52,963 bases of DNA, taken from assembly GCA_038206725.1 (NCBI GenBank), contig JBBRAO010000025.1:1-52963 (forward strand). Reading direction: 5' to 3'. Source of the DNA: JBAXXL01 sp038206725 (GTDB taxonomy: Bacteria > Bacteroidota > Ignavibacteria > Kapaibacteriales > UBA2268). The notes beneath the pieces are model-generated. The model had not been told where the DNA came from. It saw only the letters and a program-made list of their open reading frames with translations, and did no database searches. Shown piece after piece: positions 34,133 to 41,622 of the stretch. The position numbers and the translations under genes are program-made. Position 1 is the first letter of the stretch, and every line of letters starts with the position of its first letter.

Positions 34133-34238
34133 ATCGGGCTTTAGTTGCCACGACCTTATTAACAGAAAAAGATGGGTAATAAGGTTATTTGTTGGTACAT
34201 ATCGCTTTTCTACTAAGGTTGGAATGGAAGATAAGGTT
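34101..34238. mobile_element. MITE-like inverted-repeat element, copy C
   Basis: The arms 34101-34132 and 34207-34238 are 32-base inverted repeats with matching ends TTTCTACTAAGGTT and ATAAGGTT. The centre shares GGTAATAAGGTTATTTGT with copy A. It is non-coding and followed by a short T run. Confidence 0.7.
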
Positions 34239-34364
34239 TTTTTAACAACATCCCGCCCAAACACAAATAATTCAACCCCTTCGGGGCTGAATTCGGAGTT
34301 CGCTTTGGCACGAGTTCCACCTGTGGTTATTGAGATTAAGCTACTTAGTAGCTTGAAGATGACC

Positions 34365-34459
34365 TCTCGACTCCGCTCGATGACCGGTTCTTTCTTCGCA
34401 TTCAACGTCGCTCGGGCATCTCGACTCCGCTCGATGACCGGCTCTTTCTTCGCATTCAA
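34365..34459. repeat. Tandem repeat, two units of a 54-base period
   Basis: A 41-base sequence beginning TCTCGACTCCGCTCGATGAC occurs at 34365-34405 and 34419-34459, with one difference. Each unit contains the TCGA-rich palindrome seen in reverse at 33957-33976. Confidence 0.9.
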
Positions 34460-34533
34460 AATTCAAAATTCAACATTCAAAATTCAACATCTAACATTCA
34501 ACATTCAACATCTAACATTCAACATTCAAAATT
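34455..34533. repeat. Low-complexity CATTCAA repeat
   Basis: About ten irregular units of the type ACATTCAA, AAATTCAA and ACATCTAA in a row, ending 10 bases before the aldehyde dehydrogenase stop codon. Confidence 0.85.
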
Positions 34534-34542
34534 ATCTTCTAA

Positions 34543-35913
34543 CTATTTCACGCATATAGTTTTGATATTTGTGAATTCTCGTATTCCCAAAACGCCGATT
34601 TCACGTCCGTAGCCCGAAGCATTTATACCGCCGAATGGCATTTTGGGGTCGGATTGCACGAAGTCGTTAATAAAGACAGCACCGCATTGGAGTTGATGCT
34701 TAGCGATATATTCGGCACGTTCAATATCGGCGGAAAAAACCGCGCCGCCAAGACCAAATTCGGTATCATTTGCAATTCTTATGGCATCGTCTTCATCTTC
34801 AGCGGTGATAATAACTAATGCGGGACCGAATAGTTCTTCATCGTAAGCGGGCATACCGGGTTTCACGTCAACAAGCACTGTCGGAAGATAAAAGAATCCG
34901 CAACCGGGCCACACTTTGCCACCCATCAGGCACTTTGCGCCAAGAGCAATAGAACTTTGGATTTGGTTGACAAAAGTTTCTAATAAATCAAAGCGTGCCA
35001 TTGGACCAATTATATTCGGTTCTGCTTTGGTAGGGTAATTGCATTGCCAAGTCTTTGCGGTTTCGAGTGCGTATTTGATAAATTCTTCGGATTTATTTTT
35101 GGTAACGATTATTCGTTTTGGGGCGATACAGGTTTGCCCGGCATTATTAAAACGTGCGGTCACAATTACTTGAGCCGCATTTTGCAAATCAGCGTCATCC
35201 AAAATCACATAAGGATCGCTTCCACCTAATTCAAAGACACAATTTTTCATAACCGAACCGGCTTGGGACGCGACAATTTTCCCTACGCGCGAGCTTCCTG
35301 TAAATGATATACCTTTGATTGCCCGATGTTTAATTACCCGTTCAACTTTATCAACATCCACTATCAGCGAAGTAAATACTCCGTCCGGCAAACCCGCGGA
35401 TTTGAATATATCATTGATAGCGACCGCGCAACCTGTAGTATTATTCGAGTGTTTTAGCAATACCGTATTTCCCGCCATAAGCTGAGGCGCGGCAAAGCGA
35501 AATGCCTGCCAAAATGGGAAATTCCAAGGCATAATACCCAATATAACTCCTAAAGGACGATATGAAAACCAACTTTTGGAAAATTTGGTTTCTACTATCT
35601 CATCTTCTAAATATCTGGACGCATTTTCGGCGTAGTAATCCAAAACATAGGCACACTTTTCAATTTCGGATATGGCTTGATCAATAGGTTTTCCCATTTC
35701 CGAGGTCATTAATTTTGCGAAATCGGATTTACGATCTCGCAGAATCTCAGCCGCTTTTCCAAGATAAATAGCTCGATTGGGTATAGTTAGAGTACTCCAA
35801 TACGAAAAAGCACTGTCCGCATTGCGAATAATTATATCTAAATCGTTTAAACCTATTTCTTTATAAACATTTAATTTCCTTCCTGTAGCAGGATTCACCG
35901 ATATCAAATCCAT
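34543..35913 (-). CDS. NAD(P)-dependent aldehyde dehydrogenase (succinate-semialdehyde type)
   Basis: 456 residues, as usual for GabD/Sad enzymes. Cofactor and catalytic motifs are in order: GVILGIMPWNFPFWQAFRFA, ISFTGSSRVGKIVAS, the general-base Glu in FELGGSDPYVILDDADL, the nucleophilic Cys in NAGQTCIAPKR, EELFGPALVI and SGYGREIGVLGI. It oxidises short-chain semialdehydes to acids; succinate semialdehyde is the likeliest substrate by the overall pattern, but glutarate or aminoadipate semialdehyde cannot be excluded. It stands alone with its own -7 box at 35944-35951. It borders the repeat island at its 3' end. Confidence 0.9.
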   Translation of the reverse strand: MDLISVNPATGRKLNVYKEIGLNDLDIIIRNADSAFSYWSTLTIPNRAIYLGKAAEILRDRKSDFAKLMTSEMGKPIDQAISEIEKCAYVLDYYAENASRYLEDEIVETKFSKSWFSYRPLGVILGIMPWNFPFWQAFRFAAPQLMAGNTVLLKHSNNTTGCAVAINDIFKSAGLPDGVFTSLIVDVDKVERVIKHRAIKGISFTGSSRVGKIVASQAGSVMKNCVFELGGSDPYVILDDADLQNAAQVIVTARFNNAGQTCIAPKRIIVTKNKSEEFIKYALETAKTWQCNYPTKAEPNIIGPMARFDLLETFVNQIQSSIALGAKCLMGGKVWPGCGFFYLPTVLVDVKPGMPAYDEELFGPALVIITAEDEDDAIRIANDTEFGLGGAVFSADIERAEYIAKHQLQCGAVFINDFVQSDPKMPFGGINASGYGREIGVLGIREFTNIKTICVK

Positions 35914-35943
35914 TTATTTTCCATTTTTTACATAAAACATATT

Positions 35944-35951
35944 CAAAATTA
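35944..35951 (-). promoter_or_regulatory. -7 box for the aldehyde dehydrogenase gene
   Basis: CAAAATTA on plus is TAATTTTG on minus, 31 bases before the ATG. Confidence 0.55.
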
Positions 35952-36004
35952 AAAAAATCAGTCAACTCAACCATAAAAAATCTACAAATTAGAAAAAAAT
36001 TTAT

Positions 36005-36012
36005 TAAATTTG
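36005..36012 (+). promoter_or_regulatory. -7 box for the secreted-protein cluster
   Basis: TAAATTTG, 35 bases before the ATG at 36047. It probably drives at least the first three genes, which are 12 and 17 bases apart. Confidence 0.6.
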
Positions 36013-36046
36013 TAAATTAGTTATATAATAATAATAAGATTTAATT

Positions 36047-38551
36047 ATGAAAAAAAATCTACTTGTTCTGTTAATCTCAGTTTGTTTTGTAAGTGTACAA
36101 ATACAAGCTCAGGATTATACGAATCGAGGTGAATTACATCGAATTGCAAATAAGCAGTACTTGGTGATGAGGGCAGATAAAGCCAGAGCTGAGGCAAAAG
36201 CCAAAATATCGTCATTGCCGATCAGAAAAGATATGCCCGACGGCTCTACCATCGAAATTGTCAAATGGACAGATGGAAAACCTCCTTTATATTTTCTGAC
36301 AAATAATTTAGTCGCGGCTAAAACTATTTCTACGAATAAAGTTTGGTCCGGTGGAGGCTACAATTATAATTTGAGTGGTAAAGATATTACATTGTGGGAG
36401 TGGGATGCCGGATGCCCCCGTACAACTCATCAAGAATATAATAATACAGGTAGTTCTCGAGTAACTGTCAAAGATGATGCGTCGTTACATTATCATTCCG
36501 CTCACGTTGCAGGTACAATGATTGGCGCGGGTGTGGTCTCAAATGCTAAAGGTATGGCTCCCTCAGCCAAATTGAATTCTTACGAATGGACCGATGACCT
36601 CGCGGAAATGGCTAACGATGCCGCGGATTTGGATATGAGAGTATCGAACCATTCTTATGGATATATCACAGGCTGGTATTATAATTACAATGGCGACGGT
36701 TTATGGGTTTGGTTCGGTGATGCAACTGTCAACGAATACGAAGATTATTCTTGGGGTTATTATGACCAAACAGCCTCCGATTGGGATGATGTCGCCGTGA
36801 ACGCTCCTTATTACACGATTTGTAAATCCGCGGGTAATGATAGAGGTAGGGGACCAAGCGGTACTGTTGAGCATTGGCTGTGGAACAATGGCGATATGGT
36901 GAAGGTAACGGTTGCCCGAGAAATTAATGGCGGTTCGGACGGTTATGACTGTATTTCTTATAACAGTCTTGCGAAAAACATTATTACCGTTGCGGCGGTA
37001 GATGATATATCAGCAGGCTATACAAAACCAAGCGATGCATCAATGACAAGCTTTTCATCTTGGGGTCCCGCGGATGACGGGCGTATAAAACCCGATATAA
37101 GTGCAAATGGAGTTGGATTATATTCTTCGTATGACAATGCGGATGACGCATATAATTCTATAAGCGGAACATCAATGGCTACTCCCAATGTAGCAGGTTC
37201 GGTGGGGTTATTATTAGAGCATAGAAATAATTTAGTTGGTACAGGACACGATTATTTATCATCCACAATCAAAGGTTTAATAATAGGAACCGCGGACGAA
37301 GCAGGAACCAATGATGGTCCCGATTATGCTTTTGGTTGGGGATTAATGAATACAAAAAAATGCATAGATTTAATGAGTTCAAATGCAGACTTGGCTGAGG
37401 ACTTTTTAGTCCAAGAATTAGACCTTGGTAACGGTGATGTTGATCAAATCCAAGGTAGAACAAAAAATTCAGGTGATATACGTGTAACAATATGTTGGAT
37501 TGACCCAAAGGGTACACCCAAAACAACAAGTCTTTTAAACAATAGGGGTGCACTATTAGTAAATGACCTCGATTTAAGAATAGAACACAACAGCACTGTC
37601 AATAAACCTTGGAAATTGAATCCTGACAGTCCTTCATCAGCGGCTACAAAAGATGATAATACAAGGGATAATGTTGAGCAGGTATATATTAAAAATGCTG
37701 AAGCTGGTGATTATACAATGAAAATTTCACATAAAGGTACTTTAGCTCAAAACCAGAAATACTCGCTAATTATAACCGGATTGCACGATATGTATCCCGA
37801 TTACGTGCATCTTACAGCACCGACAGATAAAAGTGTAGGTCTTACAATCTGTCCGCTTTTAGATTGGACGGACGCCGGATATTTCGAAACTTATGAGGTA
37901 ATTATAGCTACCGACGACGCCTTTTCAAATGTTGTAACAGACGACGAAGATGTTCAAAAGTCCTATTATGAAACTCTACTTGATTACAATACAACATATT
38001 ATTGGAAAGTTAGATCGAAAGAAGGTAATAAATACAGCAAGTGGTCTGAAACTTTTTCTTTTACAACAGGTGAAGGTACAAAAGCTAAACAGAAGCTGGT
38101 CGGAATAAAAGCACGATTTGAAGGCACACCTTTTACAGGGGCTAATACAAGAATTCCGATAAATGTACAATTGCGCTCGGGCAGTACATTAATGAGTTCA
38201 TCCTTAGTAACTTCCAAACCTGCAATTATTGATTCATCGTCTTATTGCGAAGTTGATTTTTCAGGAACAAGCAACGGGTCTTATTGGCTTATTGTTAGTG
38301 CAAGTTCATATTTGCCGTTAGGTAGTACTTCGAAAATAAGTATATCTGAAAGTCAAAAACCTGTTTACGACTTCATCAGTTCATCCGCAAATTCCGCGGG
38401 TGGATCGGAAGCAGTTGTTTTGGTAGGAAATAAATATTATGCTCGATACGGAGATTTGGACTACAATAGAATAATAGGGGCAGGTGATATTGATTTATTC
38501 AAATCAGTTAGCGGTGTTAAAATTAACCAATATGTTCCACTTAATAAGTAA
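36047..38551 (+). CDS. Secreted subtilisin-like serine protease with dockerin-like C-terminus
   Basis: 834 residues. Signal peptide 1-21. The S8 domain (about 110-450) has the catalytic Asp120 in LWEWDAGC, His153 in HSAHVAGT, Asn264 in SAGND and Ser376 in SGTSMATP. A jelly-roll region (about 470-590) resembles the P or CUB-like domain of fungal and bacterial S8 enzymes. One FN3-like domain follows (about 595-685, TTYYWKVRS). The last 145 residues form a module shared with the next gene, ending in an EF-hand-type loop DLDYNRIIGAGD with acidic or amide ligands at positions 1, 3, 5 and 12. There is no T9SS sorting domain, so final localisation is unclear. It is the first gene of the cluster. Confidence 0.9.
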   Translation: MKKNLLVLLISVCFVSVQIQAQDYTNRGELHRIANKQYLVMRADKARAEAKAKISSLPIRKDMPDGSTIEIVKWTDGKPPLYFLTNNLVAAKTISTNKVWSGGGYNYNLSGKDITLWEWDAGCPRTTHQEYNNTGSSRVTVKDDASLHYHSAHVAGTMIGAGVVSNAKGMAPSAKLNSYEWTDDLAEMANDAADLDMRVSNHSYGYITGWYYNYNGDGLWVWFGDATVNEYEDYSWGYYDQTASDWDDVAVNAPYYTICKSAGNDRGRGPSGTVEHWLWNNGDMVKVTVAREINGGSDGYDCISYNSLAKNIITVAAVDDISAGYTKPSDASMTSFSSWGPADDGRIKPDISANGVGLYSSYDNADDAYNSISGTSMATPNVAGSVGLLLEHRNNLVGTGHDYLSSTIKGLIIGTADEAGTNDGPDYAFGWGLMNTKKCIDLMSSNADLAEDFLVQELDLGNGDVDQIQGRTKNSGDIRVTICWIDPKGTPKTTSLLNNRGALLVNDLDLRIEHNSTVNKPWKLNPDSPSSAATKDDNTRDNVEQVYIKNAEAGDYTMKISHKGTLAQNQKYSLIITGLHDMYPDYVHLTAPTDKSVGLTICPLLDWTDAGYFETYEVIIATDDAFSNVVTDDEDVQKSYYETLLDYNTTYYWKVRSKEGNKYSKWSETFSFTTGEGTKAKQKLVGIKARFEGTPFTGANTRIPINVQLRSGSTLMSSSLVTSKPAIIDSSSYCEVDFSGTSNGSYWLIVSASSYLPLGSTSKISISESQKPVYDFISSSANSAGGSEAVVLVGNKYYARYGDLDYNRIIGAGDIDLFKSVSGVKINQYVPLNK

Positions 38552-38563
38552 TAGGGTATTAAA

Positions 38564-41500
38564 ATGAAAAGAATAAAATTAAGTTTAGTTTGGTTAATTG
38601 TATTGGTTCTTGGATTTGAATCAGCACAAGCTTATGATTTTTATAAAGCAATGGACGAAGGTAAGAACTTTTACCAGATCCAAAAAGAAGCGAACGCTTA
38701 TTGGAATGCAAGAGGCGTAACTATTGATTCACCAAAAGAAAAACGCGGTGGATACAAACAATACAAGCGTTGGGAATGGTTTTGGGAACAAAGAGTATAT
38801 CCAACAGGTCAATTTCCTGTTAAAGCTGAAACTTGGCTCGTTAGAGGAATAAATAAAAAATCTCAGAATAATAAAAAAACCTCGAATGGTCTTCAATATC
38901 AAGCCGCGGATTATGCTTGGTCGTTTGTTGGTCCCAAAACAGCACCCGGCGGATACGATGGTTTGGGTAGAATAAACAGCATAGTCGAAGATCCAGATTA
39001 TGACGGCTCCACAAATAAAACTATATGGGCTGGTTCAGCGGGTGGTGGTTTATGGAAATCAACAGACGCAGGTTCCAGCTGGGCTACTTCTACAGATGAT
39101 TTAGGAACTTTAGGTGTGGGCGATATAGTTATTGAACCCGACAATTCCGATGTTATGTATTTGGCAACCGGCGACGGTGACCATTCGGATGCTAAAAGTA
39201 TTGGTGTTTTGAAATCCACCGATGGGGGAGCTTCTTGGAACTCAACAGGATTAAACTGGAACTTAGCGAACAATTATGTTTGTAGAAGGATTTTAATGGA
39301 TCCCGATAATCATTCAATTTTATATGTTGCTACGAATGGTGGAATTTATAAAACCACAAACAGTGGTACAAATTGGTCTCAAGTATTTACAACTGATTCT
39401 TATGATATGGAATTCAAACCAAACGATTCTAAAGTAATTTATGCGGCTACATATACCGAAATTTATAAAACCACAAACTCCGGTACTAATTGGACAAAAA
39501 AAACCGACGGTTTACCAAGTTCTAACATAAATAGAATAGCTCTTGGTGTTTCAGCAGATGATGCTAATGTTATTTATGCGGAATATGGTAATGAAAATTC
39601 AGGGCACAAGGGTTTTTATCGTTCAACAAATGCCGGTGAAAAATGGACATTAAGAGATGACCAAAAAAAGAATTTCTTAGGCTGGTACACGGATGGAAGT
39701 GGCACTGGTGGGCAATCTTGGTATGATTTAGCTATTGTCGTAAACCCTAACAATGCTGATGAAGTATTGATTGGCGGTATTAATATATGGAAATCAACTG
39801 ATGGCGGCGCTACATTTAAATGTGTATCAATGTGGTATGACGGTGCTGGTGTTTCAGCCGTTCACGCCGACCAGCATACACTTTATTATGCTAACGAAGG
39901 TCGTTTATATTCGGGAAATGACGGCGGTGTGGATGTTTCAACCGATCAAGGTAGCAATTGGAGCTATATCGGTGATGGTCTATGTGCTACTCAATTATAT
40001 AGATTAGGTGTCTCTCAAACAAATATTGATAAAGTTATATGCGGTGCTCAAGATAACTCCGGGTTTTATATTAATGCTGATACGGTTAAAAAAATATGGC
40101 TAGGTGACGGATTTGAAAGTTTAATTGATTACAATACCGAAGACAATATGTACTCCGCTTCTTATTATGGAAATTGTCAAGCAACATCCGATGGTGGTGC
40201 TAATTGGTATGATGTAGGTAAACCTTCCGGCGAAGAGGGCGGAAATTGGCTGACACCGTATGTTAATAATCCATCTGATCATACAAAAATTCTATTTGGC
40301 TTTGGCGAAATTTATGAATGGACACAAACAGATAAAACCTTCAAGAAAATTTCTACTTTGGGCATAGGTAGTATGGATAATTTATACATTGCTCCATCAA
40401 ATTCACAGTATATTTATGCCGGTACATATTCAAGTTGGCGCAAAACAACAAACGGTGGAACTTCTTGGTCAACGATAACAAGTCCTGCAAGTTTGAGTTG
40501 GACTTATTTAGCGATTAATCCGCATGATCCATTAGATATATGGGCTACGTTTTCAGGATATTCTAACGGTTCTAAAATTTATCATTCTACAAATGGCGGT
40601 AGTAATTGGACAAATATCACTAAAAATTTACCAAATGTCCCTTGTAATACAGTCTGTTTTGAAAAAAGGTCTTCAAACTCGAGGATATATGTAGGAACGG
40701 ATGTAGGTGTTTACTTCAAATTAATTAGCGATACAGATTGGACAAAGTTAGACGAAAGTCTTCCAAATGTTGTGGTAACAGAACTTGAAATCCAAAAAGA
40801 CAATAATGTTTTATTTGCGTCCACTTTTGGTCGGGGTGTTTGGAAAGTCAATTTGCCAACAGTCGCATCGGTTACTCTTTTGAATCCTAAAAACAAATTG
40901 GAACAACTTGCGGCAAAAATTACTTTTGAATGGACATCCGCGGAATTTGCCGACAGCTATCAGCTTCAGGTTTCAAGAAATTCAGGCTTCACGGATATAG
41001 TTCTTGATACCACAATGAAAGTTACAAAAATTACCAAAACATTAGCAACCGAAAAAGAATACTTTTGGCGAGTTCGCGCAAAAAGTGGAAGCGAGAATTC
41101 TCCTTGGTCAGAAACTTTTAGTTTCAAAAACAAGGACGCAGTTTTGTCGCAGAAAGAACTTGAAGTAACACTGAGAATGTTTGGCTTGTGGAATGGTTCC
41201 AGCCATAAACAAGTAGCCTTAAGCGCAGAACTTTGGCAAGGTTCTACTTTAATGGGTGCAAAATTAAAATATAAAAAACCGGTAGCAATATCATCAAACG
41301 GAAAAATATCTTGTTCTTTGGATGATGTACAAGATGGGAATTACTGGCTGGTTTTAAGAGCAGGTGGATATTTAACGCTTGGGTCAACAAGTCAAATTAG
41401 TGTTTCAACTACAAAAGCTTACTATGACTTTACAAGCGGTTATAGTTCCGCCGCGGGTGGCGAATATAGTTTATATTACACTGGTGGAGTTTATTATATG

Positions 41501-41605
41501 AAACCGGGTGAATCGAACAGCGATTTAAAAATCAATGCAATCGATGGCGCTTTACTTTTGGGCAACAAAGGTAAGAATTTAACAACTTATGTCCCAGAAC
41601 CGTAA
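38564..41605 (+). CDS. Secreted Asp-box propeller protein with dockerin-like C-terminus
   Basis: 1013 residues. Signal peptide 1-23. Residues about 110-770 form a sortilin/sialidase-type propeller with at least nine Asp-box motifs (STDAGSSW, STDGGASW, TTNSGTNW, STNAGEKW, STDQGSNW, TTNGGTSW, STNGGSNW). One FN3-like domain (about 785-870, EYFWRVRA) follows. The last 140 residues match the C-terminal module of the protease encoded before it: SGSTLM or QGSTLM, then GxYWLxxxAxxYLxLGSTS, YDF and an EF-hand-type loop ESNSDLKINAID. No T9SS sorting domain. It starts 12 bases after the protease stop and has AGGG before the ATG. Similar in design to the protein at 7782-11153, which instead ends in a T9SS domain. 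Confidence 0.85.
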   Translation: MKRIKLSLVWLIVLVLGFESAQAYDFYKAMDEGKNFYQIQKEANAYWNARGVTIDSPKEKRGGYKQYKRWEWFWEQRVYPTGQFPVKAETWLVRGINKKSQNNKKTSNGLQYQAADYAWSFVGPKTAPGGYDGLGRINSIVEDPDYDGSTNKTIWAGSAGGGLWKSTDAGSSWATSTDDLGTLGVGDIVIEPDNSDVMYLATGDGDHSDAKSIGVLKSTDGGASWNSTGLNWNLANNYVCRRILMDPDNHSILYVATNGGIYKTTNSGTNWSQVFTTDSYDMEFKPNDSKVIYAATYTEIYKTTNSGTNWTKKTDGLPSSNINRIALGVSADDANVIYAEYGNENSGHKGFYRSTNAGEKWTLRDDQKKNFLGWYTDGSGTGGQSWYDLAIVVNPNNADEVLIGGINIWKSTDGGATFKCVSMWYDGAGVSAVHADQHTLYYANEGRLYSGNDGGVDVSTDQGSNWSYIGDGLCATQLYRLGVSQTNIDKVICGAQDNSGFYINADTVKKIWLGDGFESLIDYNTEDNMYSASYYGNCQATSDGGANWYDVGKPSGEEGGNWLTPYVNNPSDHTKILFGFGEIYEWTQTDKTFKKISTLGIGSMDNLYIAPSNSQYIYAGTYSSWRKTTNGGTSWSTITSPASLSWTYLAINPHDPLDIWATFSGYSNGSKIYHSTNGGSNWTNITKNLPNVPCNTVCFEKRSSNSRIYVGTDVGVYFKLISDTDWTKLDESLPNVVVTELEIQKDNNVLFASTFGRGVWKVNLPTVASVTLLNPKNKLEQLAAKITFEWTSAEFADSYQLQVSRNSGFTDIVLDTTMKVTKITKTLATEKEYFWRVRAKSGSENSPWSETFSFKNKDAVLSQKELEVTLRMFGLWNGSSHKQVALSAELWQGSTLMGAKLKYKKPVAISSNGKISCSLDDVQDGNYWLVLRAGGYLTLGSTSQISVSTTKAYYDFTSGYSSAAGGEYSLYYTGGVYYMKPGESNSDLKINAIDGALLLGNKGKNLTTYVPEP

Positions 41606-41622
41606 TTATAAGGAATACTAAA

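Larger units (their letters stand above)
33785..34542. other. Gene-free, repeat-rich interval before the aldehyde dehydrogenase gene
   Basis: About 760 bases. It holds block 2 copy C, block 1 copy C, the second full inverted-repeat element, a 54-base-period tandem repeat and a CATTCAA low-complexity run, all listed separately. Frames such as 34091-34459 (minus) and 34224-34559 (plus) are created by the repeats. Confidence 0.65.

Noticed and set aside
34455..34533. Possible CRISPR-like array in the CATTCAA tract
   Set aside because: Units are 7-8 bases, irregular and without spacers; no cas genes are nearby. It is simple low-complexity DNA.
31854..34559. Open frames at 31854-32060, 33020-33274 and 34091-34459 (minus) and 34224-34559 (plus)
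   Set aside because: They run through the dispersed and tandem repeats, share peptide strings only because the DNA is repeated, and lack promoters or family motifs.
38090..41605. T9SS sorting domains at the ends of the protease and the Asp-box propeller proteins
   Set aside because: I looked for the xYPNP strand and the basic C-terminal strand; neither is present. The ends are the dockerin-like module instead.
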